A DNA stretch of 43,793 bases, taken from NCBI GenBank assembly GCA_017694275.1, contig JADINB010000136.1, positions 1 through 43,793 on the forward strand, written 5' to 3'. Made by a program: the position numbers and the translations under genes. Positions 1 through 8,598 of this stretch are shown piece after piece (the stretch's first letter is position 1; each line of letters opens with the position of its first letter). Source of the stretch: Candidatus Egerieousia excrementavium. Its GTDB lineage: Bacteria; Bacteroidota; Bacteroidia; Bacteroidales; UBA932. The notes beneath the pieces were generated by a model. That model searched no databases. It had not been told where the DNA came from and worked only from the letters and a program-made list of their open reading frames with translations.

Positions 1-99
1 GGCTTTATACAGAGAACCCCTCGGGGTAGAGAAGTTACAGATTTGGCATACAATCATTTGGGAATATCCAAATACAACAGTGAAAATACTCTTTTTTAA
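1..99 (+). CDS. ruvB: RuvB C-terminal fragment (Holliday junction helicase)
   Basis: The frame that is open from the first base encodes 32 residues and a TAA stop. It contains GFIQRTPRGR followed by a helix ending near HLGI. This is the conserved C-terminal winged-helix end of RuvB, whose usual form is GFLQRTPRGR. RuvB is the AAA+ motor of the RuvAB branch-migration complex acting on Holliday junctions. Only the 3' end is in the window. Its partner ruvA lies about 20 kb away on the opposite strand, so the two are not an operon here. The next gene starts 27 bp downstream on the same strand. Confidence 0.85.
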   Translation, partial: GFIQRTPRGREVTDLAYNHLGISKYNSENTLF

Positions 100-126
100 G
101 AAATGGTGAATTTAAAAGGCATGTAT

Positions 127-1350
127 ATGAAAAAAGCGGTTATATTTTTGATTTTTCTTTTTTCGTTTCTATTTGTAACTGACGTATATTGCTGTACGTC
201 GGCAATAATATCAGGGAAGTGTACCAAAGACGGCCGGCCGCTGATGTGGAAACATAGAGATACAGGAGAGCTCAATAACAGAGTAGAATATTTCAAAGGA
301 AAGAAATACGGTTTTCTTGCACTTGTAGATTCTCCTGAAAGTGATGTACCGCAAGCATGGGCTGGAACCAATTCGGAAGGGTTCTGTATAATGAATACCG
401 CTTCGTACAACCTTAAGGATGATGATGTCCCATCTTCTGAGATGGACAAGGAAGGTGTTCTTATGTTCAAGGCTTTGGGTGAATGCAAAACTCTTGAGGA
501 TTTTGAAAGGTTTCTTGACAGACATCACAGACCGATAGGTGTTGAAGCCAACTTTGGAGTAATAGATGCTTTTGGAGGAGCGGCTTACTATGAAGTAAAC
601 AACAACAGTTGGAAAAAACTCGACGTAAATGATTCTAAAACCGCCCCTCAAGGTTATTTGGTATATACCAATCATTCATTTACCGGCAGGTTTAATCAGG
701 GAATGGGTTATATCCGTTATGCCAATGCAAGACATATAATAGAACGGCACTTGGCAGAAAACCGCCTTATAACTCCCGAATGGATTTTCTCTGATCTTTC
801 GAGATCTTTCTATCATTCACTTCTCAATATAGATCTGGTCAAGGACAGCATGCTTGTAAAAGGAAGCGGTTTTTTTGTAGACCAGGATTTCATACCACGT
901 AAAAGTACAAGTGCCTCTATAGTTTTTGCAGGTGTATCGGAGGGAGAAAATCCTTTGAATACTGTAATGTGGACCATACTCGGGTATCCTCCGGTTTCCG
1001 TAGCGGTTCCCCTTTTTGTAAAGGCAGCAGAAAACCAACCGTCGTTTATGGTAAAAGGAAGTGAAAGCGACAATGCACTCATGTGCGACATGGCTTTAAG
1101 GTTAAAGGAGAACGTATTTCCCGTAAAGAGGGGTAACGGTGAAAAATACTTCAATTTTTCTTTGCTTTACAACAATCATGGGACAGGTTATATGCAGGCA
1201 ATACAATCTCTGGAAAAGAGAATATTTGACAAATCCGCTCCTTTCATTGAAAAGGTCAGAGACAAAGAGTATGACAGTGCGGCTTTTGAAGATTTCTATA
1301 ATGATCTGTTTGCCGGTATAGAGGAGGTTTACAGATTACTAGAAGATTGA
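127..1350 (+). CDS. Secreted Ntn-hydrolase, C45/choloylglycine hydrolase-like
   Basis: A 407-residue protein. I place the start at the ATG giving MKKAVIF, because a signal peptide follows immediately (hydrophobic residues 4-20); an upstream in-frame ATG at 103 would add eight residues before it. The hydrophobic stretch ends in CCTSAIISGK at about residues 22-31. In linear amide C-N hydrolases (C45 acyltransferases and C59 bile-salt or penicillin V hydrolases) signal cleavage exposes an N-terminal Cys nucleophile, usually followed by Thr. Cys23-Thr24 fits. GRPLMWKHRD at about 36-45 matches the downstream family motif. The protein probably acts outside the cytoplasm on an amide bond. The substrate cannot be told. 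It converges with the hexosaminidase gene across a shared terminator. Confidence 0.75.
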   Translation: MKKAVIFLIFLFSFLFVTDVYCCTSAIISGKCTKDGRPLMWKHRDTGELNNRVEYFKGKKYGFLALVDSPESDVPQAWAGTNSEGFCIMNTASYNLKDDDVPSSEMDKEGVLMFKALGECKTLEDFERFLDRHHRPIGVEANFGVIDAFGGAAYYEVNNNSWKKLDVNDSKTAPQGYLVYTNHSFTGRFNQGMGYIRYANARHIIERHLAENRLITPEWIFSDLSRSFYHSLLNIDLVKDSMLVKGSGFFVDQDFIPRKSTSASIVFAGVSEGENPLNTVMWTILGYPPVSVAVPLFVKAAENQPSFMVKGSESDNALMCDMALRLKENVFPVKRGNGEKYFNFSLLYNNHGTGYMQAIQSLEKRIFDKSAPFIEKVRDKEYDSAAFEDFYNDLFAGIEEVYRLLED

Positions 1351-1360
1351 CAGGATATAA

Positions 1361-1387
1361 AAAAAAGAGGCGAACGCCTCTTTTTTT
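1361..1387. terminator. Bidirectional intrinsic terminator
   Basis: A GAGGC/GCCTC stem with a four-base GAAC loop is flanked by an A-run on the left and a T-run on the right. It therefore reads as a terminator on both strands. It sits between the convergent Ntn-hydrolase and hexosaminidase genes. Confidence 0.85.
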
Positions 1388-1406
1388 ATTATTCATATCT
1401 GTCGCC

Positions 1407-3623
1407 TTACTCTATTTTCAAATCCTGAAGTGCGACACAAAGTGCATCTGTTGTATCTGTGAATACTATTTTCACTCCTTTTATTTCTTTTCCGTTCTCA
1501 GGAACTATCACAGCGGTATTGTCTGCAAAGTCATCTCCCTTTATCCAATCTGTACCATTGTATGTATACTCTACATAACCATCGGTAACACCATATAAAT
1601 CTATGTTTGGTACTGAAGAGTTTACTGTGATCTTGCTGCATTTTACAGGTTCCTTGAAAAGGTAGGTTACATAGTCTCCTTCAACTCCTGTCCTTTCCGT
1701 TCTCCAGTATGTATTGAAATTGTAGTCTGTGACATTGGATTTTGGAAAACTGCGATGTTCTCCGAACGAAGTCTCTATTACAGTTTCAGGCTTTATATAG
1801 TCTGGCACTATATTGTCTGCAGTTACTGTTATGCTTTTGAACAGATCCTTGTAGAAAGTTGCAAAACGGAATTTTTTAGGTTCAAAAGTAACTATATCGC
1901 CTGTATAGATATTGGAGGTGCATGAAGGTTCTGAACCATCTGTTGTATATCTTACTACTGCCCAGTCGTATGGAAGAGTTACAATCAGTTTGTTATCTCT
2001 GTAAGTAACACCGGGTGCCTCTACTCTGAATGCAATGCCCATATGGAAAAGTCTTTCGAAATGTGTCTTTTCCAGACGGGTTTGAAAATCATTGAAATCT
2101 CTCAGTTCAGGGTTTGTCCAGACAGTTTCGGCCAGGGCGCAAGTGCGGGGGTAATATTGGTACTCAGAAAATCTTGACGGTTTGTTGAGCAGTTCGGCCC
2201 ATAGTGCACCTTGAGCTCCTAAAACCATATTCTTCATGTTTTCAGGAATATTGCAACTTTCAATGGGATCCAGTGAATATACTCTTTCAATAGGAATGAC
2301 TGCAGCCCAGTTATGTCCTCTTTCTGCGGGAGACTGCTTCATATCAAAATAATAGTATTCCGACAGTTGCACTACAGTCTGATGTCCTCTTTCAACGGCT
2401 TCCAACGGTTTCTTTATATTTCTCCATGAATAGATGCGGGTAGAAGGGTCGAGTCTGCCTCCGTCCAGAATTTCGTCCCATCCGGCCATAGTCTTGCCAT
2501 ATTTGTTTATGATGGTCTCTACTTTATGCATGAAGTAGTTCTGCAACTCGGCAGGATCCTTCATATTCATTTTCTTCATGAGGGCGTGGCATTTCGAGCA
2601 TTCTTTCCAGTTGTCCATATTCACTTCATCTCCGCCTACATGAATTATTTTTGAAGGAAAGAGGGCTGCCACTTCCTTTATGATATTGTCAAGCATTTTG
2701 TAATTATCTTCATTGCCTACGCACCAGACATTCTTTACCTCTCCGTTTATGCTTACGAAATGTGTCTTGTTGTCGCATCCGGTCTGAGGGTATGTGGAGA
2801 TTACGGCTTTGCTGTGTCCCGGCATGTCTATTTCCGGTATAATCTCTATGTTTCTTTTTGCAGCATATTCTATTACCTCTTTAATCTCCTTTTGCGTATA
2901 GAAGCCGCCATATCTTTTGTTTCCTGAGCCATATGCTGCCGGAAGTACTTCTCCCGGGCCTCTCCATGCTCCCTTTGAGGTCAGTTCAGGATATTTTTTT
3001 ATCTCTATTCTCCAACCGTTGTCATCTGTTATGTGCCATTGGAATACGTTAAGTTTATGATATGCCATCCAGTCAAGGAACCTGTAGATGTAGTCAAGGC
3101 TGAAGAATGTGCGTGAAACGTCCATCATAAGTCCTCTATAGGGAAATCTCGGGCTGTCTTCTATTCTTACGCACGGTACTTCCCATTTTTCATCTCCTGT
3201 AGGATTGCCGTAAACAGAAGGAGGAAGCAGTTGCAGCAGTGTCTGTATGGCATAAAAACTGCCTTTGGAAGTAGAGGATGTGGCAACAATTTTTTCCGGA
3301 GTTACACTGAGTACATATCCCTCCTGTGGAATATTGCTTTCAGGATCTATGGTGAGAGTTATGGTATTGCTCTCCTCCTTGTTTCCGCCCTGCCTTATTC
3401 CGAGTCCGGTTGAGTTGTTGAGTATGTCGGCCAGATATCGGGCGTTAAAAGGGTCGTCGGAAACTATTGCGGTTTCTGGATTGAGTTTGAAAACTCCCTC
3501 TTTTTCCTCCACTTTTTGAGGTTTGGGTATAAGGTCCAGATTATGCCTGGCCTGTTCATGTGCAGTGAGATATGCCGGCAAAAGCATGAATAAGATAGAA
3601 AAAACAGTTAGCAGATGTTTCAT
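1407..3623 (-). CDS. Secreted beta-N-acetylhexosaminidase, GH20
   Basis: A 738-residue protein starting at MKHLLTVF, where a signal peptide (about 1-20) begins; a longer reading frame upstream lacks any export signal. A GH20b-type N-terminal domain (about 28-150) is followed by the GH20 barrel (about 155-500). HVGGDEV at 328-334 holds the catalytic Asp332-Glu333 pair, and DMPGH at 266-270 is also typical. After the barrel come a chitobiase-C-like segment (about 560-620) and a discoidin/F5-8-type C-terminal domain. The family releases terminal GlcNAc or GalNAc from glycans by substrate-assisted catalysis. In Bacteroidota such enzymes are periplasmic or surface glycan-foraging enzymes. It is divergent from the fumarate reductase genes. 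No SusC/SusD genes are nearby, so it is not part of a visible polysaccharide utilisation locus. Confidence 0.9.
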   Translation of the reverse strand: MKHLLTVFSILFMLLPAYLTAHEQARHNLDLIPKPQKVEEKEGVFKLNPETAIVSDDPFNARYLADILNNSTGLGIRQGGNKEESNTITLTIDPESNIPQEGYVLSVTPEKIVATSSTSKGSFYAIQTLLQLLPPSVYGNPTGDEKWEVPCVRIEDSPRFPYRGLMMDVSRTFFSLDYIYRFLDWMAYHKLNVFQWHITDDNGWRIEIKKYPELTSKGAWRGPGEVLPAAYGSGNKRYGGFYTQKEIKEVIEYAAKRNIEIIPEIDMPGHSKAVISTYPQTGCDNKTHFVSINGEVKNVWCVGNEDNYKMLDNIIKEVAALFPSKIIHVGGDEVNMDNWKECSKCHALMKKMNMKDPAELQNYFMHKVETIINKYGKTMAGWDEILDGGRLDPSTRIYSWRNIKKPLEAVERGHQTVVQLSEYYYFDMKQSPAERGHNWAAVIPIERVYSLDPIESCNIPENMKNMVLGAQGALWAELLNKPSRFSEYQYYPRTCALAETVWTNPELRDFNDFQTRLEKTHFERLFHMGIAFRVEAPGVTYRDNKLIVTLPYDWAVVRYTTDGSEPSCTSNIYTGDIVTFEPKKFRFATFYKDLFKSITVTADNIVPDYIKPETVIETSFGEHRSFPKSNVTDYNFNTYWRTERTGVEGDYVTYLFKEPVKCSKITVNSSVPNIDLYGVTDGYVEYTYNGTDWIKGDDFADNTAVIVPENGKEIKGVKIVFTDTTDALCVALQDLKIE

Positions 3624-3713
3624 TTTACAAAGTGTTAAATTAACATTGAAATTGCGTGTAAAAATACAAAAAAGAGTTCTTTTACACATACTCGGTAAAT
3701 ATAAAGGCAATAA

Positions 3714-3745
3714 ATTGCTAATTTGCCAAAAAGTGACTAAAATTG
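3714..3745 (+). promoter_or_regulatory. Candidate promoter of frdA/sdhA
   Basis: ATTG at 3714-3717, a 20-bp spacer, then TAAAATTG at 3738-3745. This is one mismatch from the Bacteroidota -7 consensus TAnnTTTG, with the same spacing as the two tRNA promoters in this window. It lies 27 bp before the frdA/sdhA start. Confidence 0.45.
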
Positions 3746-3772
3746 TGAAAATTTTTCTATAATAAATAAATA

Positions 3773-5719
3773 ATGGCCGAAAAATTAATATCACACATTC
3801 CTGAAGGGCCTTTGGCTGAAAAGTGGACAAAGCATAAGGCTCAGATTCGAGTAGTCAGTCCGGCTAACAAGCGGAAAATGGAGATCATAGTAATTGGTAC
3901 CGGTTTGGGTGGTGCCTCTGCTGCCGCTTCATTGGGCGAACTCGGGTACAATGTAAAAGTCTTCTGCATCAGTGACTCCCCAAGAAGAGCGCACTCCATT
4001 GCGGCTCAGGGAGGTATAAATGCAGCTAAGAACTATCAGAACGATAATGATTCGGTATATCGTCTCTTTTACGATACCATAAAGGGCGGTGACTACCGAA
4101 GCAGAGAGGCCAACGTATACCGTTTGGCCGAGGTAAGCAACAATATAATAGATCAGTGTGTTGCACAAGGAGTTCCTTTTGCAAGAGAGTATGGCGGACT
4201 GCTCGACAACCGTTCGTTCGGAGGAGCACAGGTAAGCCGTACCTTCTATGCACGCGGCCAAACCGGTCAGCAGCTTCTGCTTGGTGCCTATGCCGCGCTC
4301 AACAGGCAGATTGCCAAGGGTACGGTAAAATCTTATCCCCGTCACGAGATGCTTGATCTTGTACTTATCAACGGTGAGGCAAAGGGAATTATTGCACGTA
4401 ATATTGTTACGGGAGAGATTGAGCGCTTTGGTGCTCATGCCGTAGTCATTGCCAGCGGCGGATACGGCAATGTATATTTCCTCTCTACAAATGCAATGAA
4501 CAGCAACGGTTCTGCTGCATGGCAGTGTTACAAGAAAGGTGCATGTTTTGCAAATCCTTGTTTTGCCCAGATTCACCCTACATGTATTCCGGTTCACGGT
4601 ACGCAGCAGTCAAAACTTACCCTTATGAGCGAGTCTTTGAGAAATGACGGAAGAATATGGGTACCCAAGAAAAAGGAGGATGTGGAGAAACTGAGGAAAA
4701 AACAGATAAAACCTTCGCAGATACCTGAAGAAGACAGAGATTACTACCTTGAGAGAAGGTATCCTGCCTTTGGCAACCTTGTACCGCGTGATGTGGCTTC
4801 AAGAGCAGCCAAAGAGAGGTGCGATGCAGGCTTTGGTGTAAACGAAACAGGCCTTGCGGTATTCCTCGATTTCAAGACTGCAATTGAAAGGCTGGGGGAG
4901 AAGGTCATTACAGAGCGCTATGGGAATCTCTTCCAGATGTATGAAAAGATTACAGATACTAATCCTTACAAGGAGCCTATGATGATTTACCCTGCAATCC
5001 ACTATACCATGGGCGGTCTTTGGGTAGATTATAATCTTCAGACGACCATCCCAGGTCTTTATGCGATAGGTGAGGCCAACTTCAGCGACCATGGCGGAAA
5101 CCGTCTGGGAGCATCGGCTCTTATGCAGGGTCTGGCAGACGGCTATTTCATTCTTCCTTATACGATAGGAGATTACCTTTCACACAAATTCAGTGAGCCT
5201 AAGACAGATACCAATGCTCCTGAATTCGAGGCTGCGGAGAAGGCAGTGAAAGAGAAGATAGCAAAACTTCTGGCTATCAAGGGTAAGAAAACTGTCGATG
5301 AAATGCATAAGGAGCTTGGCCATATCATGTGGGAGTATGTTGGCATGGCCCGTAACGAGGCAGGTCTCAAGACTGCAATAGAGAAGATAAAGGAACTTAA
5401 GAAGGAGTTCTGGAGCAATGTTTATGTTGCAGGTACAAACGAGCAGTTCAACCAGGAGCTTGAAAAGGCCTTGAGGCTGGCAGACTTCTTTGAAATCGGC
5501 GAACTTATGGCTATCGACGCACTGGACAGAAAGGAATCTTGCGGAGGACATTTCCGTGAGGAGATGCAGACAGAAGACGGCGAAACAAAGCGTGACGACG
5601 AGCATTACATGTATGTTGCCGCGTGGGAGTATCAGGGTGAAGGTAAGGAACCGAAACTGCACAAGGAGCCGTTGAAATATGAAAATATCAAGATTGCAGT
5701 TAGAAATTATAAAGACTAA
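3773..5719 (+). CDS. frdA: Fumarate reductase/succinate dehydrogenase flavoprotein subunit
   Basis: A 648-residue flavoprotein. The N-terminal dinucleotide-binding motif GTGLGG lies at 42-47. The segment HSIAAQGGINAA carries the His (about 73) that covalently binds FAD. HYTMGGLWVD and the GEANFSDHGGNRLGA region are conserved substrate/FAD-binding parts of the family. The enzyme interconverts fumarate and succinate; in anaerobic Bacteroidota it usually runs as fumarate reductase with menaquinol. The iron-sulfur subunit follows after 15 bp. The cytochrome b subunit gene, normally directly upstream in this phylum, is missing: the upstream neighbour is the divergent hexosaminidase gene. Direction of the reaction is inferred from lineage only, so sdhA is an equally valid name. 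Confidence 0.93.
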   Translation: MAEKLISHIPEGPLAEKWTKHKAQIRVVSPANKRKMEIIVIGTGLGGASAAASLGELGYNVKVFCISDSPRRAHSIAAQGGINAAKNYQNDNDSVYRLFYDTIKGGDYRSREANVYRLAEVSNNIIDQCVAQGVPFAREYGGLLDNRSFGGAQVSRTFYARGQTGQQLLLGAYAALNRQIAKGTVKSYPRHEMLDLVLINGEAKGIIARNIVTGEIERFGAHAVVIASGGYGNVYFLSTNAMNSNGSAAWQCYKKGACFANPCFAQIHPTCIPVHGTQQSKLTLMSESLRNDGRIWVPKKKEDVEKLRKKQIKPSQIPEEDRDYYLERRYPAFGNLVPRDVASRAAKERCDAGFGVNETGLAVFLDFKTAIERLGEKVITERYGNLFQMYEKITDTNPYKEPMMIYPAIHYTMGGLWVDYNLQTTIPGLYAIGEANFSDHGGNRLGASALMQGLADGYFILPYTIGDYLSHKFSEPKTDTNAPEFEAAEKAVKEKIAKLLAIKGKKTVDEMHKELGHIMWEYVGMARNEAGLKTAIEKIKELKKEFWSNVYVAGTNEQFNQELEKALRLADFFEIGELMAIDALDRKESCGGHFREEMQTEDGETKRDDEHYMYVAAWEYQGEGKEPKLHKEPLKYENIKIAVRNYKD

Positions 5720-5734
5720 GAGGAGAGATAAGAT

Positions 5735-6514
5735 ATGGATTTAACTTTAAAGGTTTGGCGTCAGAAAAATGCAAAGGAAAAGGGCCATTTTGAGACATAT
5801 CAAGTCAAGGGTATATCTCCCGACAGCTCTTTCTTAGAGATGATGGATATTCTCAATGAACAACTTATTAAAGAGAATATCGATCCGGTTGCAATAAATA
5901 AGGGATGCAAGAGCAGCGGTCCTGTAAGTTTCGACCACGACTGCCGTGAAGGAATTTGCGGTGCATGCTCGCTCTATATTAACGGAAGGGCGCATGGTCC
6001 TGACAATGACGTAACGACATGCCAGTTACACATGCGTAAGTTCAAGGATGGCGATACCATTACAATCGAACCATGGAGAAGTGCGGCTTTTCCGGTAATC
6101 AAGGATTTGGTTGTAGACCGCGGCGCATTTGACAAGATTCTGCAGGCAGGAGGATTTATCTCTGTCAATACAGGCGGAGTCCCGGATGCAAATGCAATTC
6201 CCATTGCAAAGAAAAATGCAGATTTAAGCATGGATGCTGCTGCATGTGTCGGTTGTGGAGCATGCGTGGCAACATGTAAGAACGGTTCTGCAATGCTCTT
6301 TGTATCTGCAAGGGTCAGCAGCCTCGCACTCCTTCCTCAGGGAAAGGTTGAAGCGGCCCGCAGGGCGAAGAACATGGTTGCAAAGATGGATGAACTGGGA
6401 TTTGGTGCGTGTACAAACACACGCGCCTGTGAGATGGAGTGCCCCAAGAATATCTCGGTTACAAATATTGCAAGACTCAACCGCGAGTTCCTCTGTGCAA
6501 AACTGAAAGACTAG
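5735..6514 (+). CDS. frdB: Fumarate reductase/succinate dehydrogenase iron-sulfur subunit
   Basis: A 259-residue protein. A plant-type [2Fe-2S] site is formed by C70, C75, C78 and C96 (CREGICGAC and the downstream Cys). A bacterial ferredoxin-type segment carries CVGCGACVATCKN, and a second group CTNTRACEMECPKN completes the [4Fe-4S] and [3Fe-4S] ligands. It passes electrons between the flavoprotein FAD and a quinone site in the membrane anchor. A purine-rich AGGAGAG precedes the start, which is one of the better ribosome-binding sites in the window. It is co-transcribed with frdA and ends at a strong terminator. No frdC gene follows. Confidence 0.93.
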   Translation: MDLTLKVWRQKNAKEKGHFETYQVKGISPDSSFLEMMDILNEQLIKENIDPVAINKGCKSSGPVSFDHDCREGICGACSLYINGRAHGPDNDVTTCQLHMRKFKDGDTITIEPWRSAAFPVIKDLVVDRGAFDKILQAGGFISVNTGGVPDANAIPIAKKNADLSMDAAACVGCGACVATCKNGSAMLFVSARVSSLALLPQGKVEAARRAKNMVAKMDELGFGACTNTRACEMECPKNISVTNIARLNREFLCAKLKD

Positions 6515-6546
6515 AAGCCATTTAATTTCAGGTAAAATGAAGTTGT

Positions 6547-6580
6547 ATAATCCGGGCCAAAGCGGTCCGGATTATTTTTT
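6547..6580 (+). terminator. Intrinsic terminator after frdB/sdhB
   Basis: A 12-bp stem (6547-6558 with 6564-6575, one G-U pair) closes a five-base AAAGC loop and runs into a T-tract. It lies 32 bp after the frdB stop. Confidence 0.9.
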
Positions 6581-6595
6581 CCTATTTTTTACCGT

Positions 6596-6613
6596 AAAGG
6601 CAATGTTGCCTTT
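6596..6613. repeat. 18-bp dyad upstream of the recombinase gene
   Basis: AAAGGCAATGTTGCCTTT consists of two perfect 8-bp arms around a TG centre. It ends 15 bp before the recombinase start. It may be an operator for that gene. A dyad with a two-base centre is also the layout of a crossover site for serine recombinases, which cut with a 2-nt stagger. No second exact copy was seen in the window, so neither role is shown. Confidence 0.6.
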
Positions 6614-6628
6614 GTTAAAATCAAATAT

Positions 6629-7279
6629 ATGGTAACAGGTTATTTACGGGTCAGTACAGGAAAACAACATCCTGCAAATCAGCAAGACGAAATAATACGT
6701 TTTGCAAAAGAGAGAAACATTACGGTCGACAACTGGATAACAGATGTGGCCAGTGGAAAGAAAAAAGAGCGTGACCGCAAGCTGGGCGGCTTGCTGCGGC
6801 GAATGAAAAAAGGCGATACTCTTATAGTGACAGAAGTTTCGCGGTTAAGCAGAACGCTAACAGAAGTTATGTATATAATGGGGCGATGTCTTGAAAAGGG
6901 GATAAATCTATATACGACAAAAGAGGGTTATGTATTCGACAATTCCATAAACAGCAAGGTACTTTGCTTTGCATTCGGGCTTGTTGCCGAGATAGAGCAT
7001 AATCTGATTTCGCTCAGGACGAAAGAGGCCCTTGCCCTTAGAAGGGCAGAGGGCATAAAGCTTGGAAGGAGAAAGGGAACATGTACAAAACAAAATTATC
7101 TCTCGGAGCACAGGCAGGAGATAATAAGGCTTTTTAACAGAGACTGTTCCGTAACGGAAATATGCCGGCGCTTTAATGTATCGCGCGAGACCTTCAGCAA
7201 TTTCAAAAAGAAGTATGTTTCTGTAGAAAAAGCATTGCTGGCCAAGGAGGCGCGCAGGCACAACCGAGACGCAGCGTGA
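6629..7279 (+). CDS. Mpi-family serine recombinase (DNA invertase type)
   Basis: A 216-residue small serine recombinase. YLRVSTGKQ at 5-13 holds the catalytic Ser9. EVSRLSR carries conserved active-site Arg residues. The segment SKVLCFAFGLVAEIEHNLIS then RTKEALALRRAEG corresponds closely to the long dimerisation helix of Mpi, the Bacteroides fragilis invertase that flips capsule promoters. A C-terminal helix-turn-helix is suggested by VTEICRRFNVSRETFSNFKKK. The likely reaction is site-specific inversion or resolution of DNA. The gene stands alone between two terminators, with no transposase, integrase or resistance gene near it, so it looks like a resident chromosomal recombinase and not part of a transposon. 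Target sites are unknown. Confidence 0.85.
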   Translation: MVTGYLRVSTGKQHPANQQDEIIRFAKERNITVDNWITDVASGKKKERDRKLGGLLRRMKKGDTLIVTEVSRLSRTLTEVMYIMGRCLEKGINLYTTKEGYVFDNSINSKVLCFAFGLVAEIEHNLISLRTKEALALRRAEGIKLGRRKGTCTKQNYLSEHRQEIIRLFNRDCSVTEICRRFNVSRETFSNFKKKYVSVEKALLAKEARRHNRDAA

Positions 7280-7315
7280 TTGTAACGAAGTTAAAATATG
7301 AAAGTTTAAAATAAG

Positions 7316-7357
7316 AAAGTGCGTCAGAACGGGGTTTCTTCCGTTTGACGCACTTTT
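7316..7357. terminator. Bidirectional terminator between recombinase and peptidase genes
   Basis: A long stem of about 16 bp with one bulged G pairs 7316-7332 with 7341-7357 around a GGTTTCTT loop. It has an A-rich left flank and a T-run on the right. It serves the two convergent genes. Confidence 0.88.
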
Positions 7358-7370
7358 ATCAGGAAAACTT

Positions 7371-8516
7371 CTATTTTTTCTGTGGATTGGCCTTTTCTGC
7401 GTTCTTTATGAATTCTACGATTTTTTCTACAGGGATAGGCTTGACTACATTATCCTTATATCCCTTGACTTCATGTGCGGCAAAGAGTGAATTCCACAAA
7501 GCCTCTGCGGTTGCCTCTATGGTTGCCAGAAACAGGGGAGACATGTCATCGTTCTGGAGAACTTTGGGCTGGTAAAAAGGTTTGCTTTCGTCTATCAGAT
7601 TCTCTTTGCATACAGACATTGCTATTACATAGTCTCCGCTGCCGTTGGAGGCTATTCCTCCGGTTTTGGCAAGGCCCATCATTGCTCTTTTGGCCATTCT
7701 CTCCAGATTCCTTGAATCTACTGGAGCATCTGTAATGACAACCATCATGCATGATCCGTCGACATCCTGCATTACATTCTCCCTGAAATAGTAGTGTTCA
7801 AGCATTTGCCCGACAGGAACTCCTGCAATTTCCAGAACTCCGCCATAGTTGGACTGTACGATAACTCCGACAGTATAGCCTCCGAGGCTTTTGGGCAGTA
7901 CTCTTGACGAGGTGCCGATTCCGCCTTTGAACCCAAATGCCACTGTTCCGGTACCGGCTCCTACAACACCCTCTTCCACAGGGCCGCCCTTGGCATTTTC
8001 TATGGCTTCCAAAACCATTTCCTTTGTAATATAGCGTGCTCTTATGTTGTTGAGTTCACCATCGTTCGTCTCACCTACAACGGCATTTACCGAGCGGACG
8101 TTTTCGTTGCCGGGTTGCTTGAGCGTATATTCTATGAGCCCGCTTATCCCTTCTGCAACGTTAAGGGTGTTTGTAAGTATCACTGGAGTTTCAATGTTGC
8201 CCAGTTCCTGGACTTGGGTTGATCCGGCAAGTTTGCCGAATCCGTTTCCGGCATATATGCCTGCCGGTATCTTGTTTTGGAAAATATTGCCCTGGTGTGG
8301 GACAATTGCGGTTACGCCGGTTCGTATATCATCTCCGACTATGCATGTAACATGGCCTACAGTAACGCCAGGCACATCTGTAATTGCATTGTTTTCACCA
8401 GTCTTGAAAATTCCGGTGTTAATGCCGAAATCTCGCATTCTTTTTTGTCCGTTTGCTTGCATGGTTCCCGTAATTAAGAAAAAGATTGCCCAAAGGAGCA
8501 AAATTGTTTGTTTCAT
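7371..8516 (-). CDS. Secreted P1-family (DmpA/S58) peptidase
   Basis: A 381-residue protein with an N-terminal signal peptide (about 1-23, ending near ANGQ). The body starts with ITDVPGVTVGH, a hallmark of the DmpA/P1 family. GGIGTSSRVL at 198-207 is the autoprocessing site, where cleavage before a Ser (203 or 204) would create the alpha and beta chains and the N-terminal Ser nucleophile. Family members are L-aminopeptidase/D-esterases or beta-peptidyl aminopeptidases with an Ntn-like fold. Export suggests a periplasmic role in peptide turnover. It is divergent from hflX. The exact substrate is not evident. Confidence 0.88.
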   Translation of the reverse strand: MKQTILLLWAIFFLITGTMQANGQKRMRDFGINTGIFKTGENNAITDVPGVTVGHVTCIVGDDIRTGVTAIVPHQGNIFQNKIPAGIYAGNGFGKLAGSTQVQELGNIETPVILTNTLNVAEGISGLIEYTLKQPGNENVRSVNAVVGETNDGELNNIRARYITKEMVLEAIENAKGGPVEEGVVGAGTGTVAFGFKGGIGTSSRVLPKSLGGYTVGVIVQSNYGGVLEIAGVPVGQMLEHYYFRENVMQDVDGSCMMVVITDAPVDSRNLERMAKRAMMGLAKTGGIASNGSGDYVIAMSVCKENLIDESKPFYQPKVLQNDDMSPLFLATIEATAEALWNSLFAAHEVKGYKDNVVKPIPVEKIVEFIKNAEKANPQKK

Positions 8517-8539
8517 TTAAAATGTCTTTAATGTTTTTA

Positions 8540-8567
8540 CAAAGATAATTTATAGTTTATACTTTTG
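8540..8567. promoter_or_regulatory. Paired divergent -7 elements (peptidase and hflX)
   Basis: TACTTTTG at 8560-8567 (plus) and TATCTTTG at 8540-8547 (minus) both match the Bacteroidota -7 consensus TAnnTTTG. They face away from each other in the 82-bp gap between the divergent genes. At the -33 position both have TTTA where TTTG is expected, so the promoters are likely but imperfect. Confidence 0.45.
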
Positions 8568-8598
8568 TAAAAAATTTGTTCAAGTTATTTTCAAGTAT

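Noticed and set aside
6629..7279. The recombinase as part of a transposon or integron
   Set aside because: No transposase, terminal repeats or cargo genes next to it; it is bounded by ordinary genes and terminators.
8192..8201. CAATGTTGCC, sharing ten bases with the recombinase-upstream dyad
   Set aside because: It lies inside the DmpA-type peptidase gene, has no dyad symmetry, and a ten-base match is weak evidence for a second crossover site.
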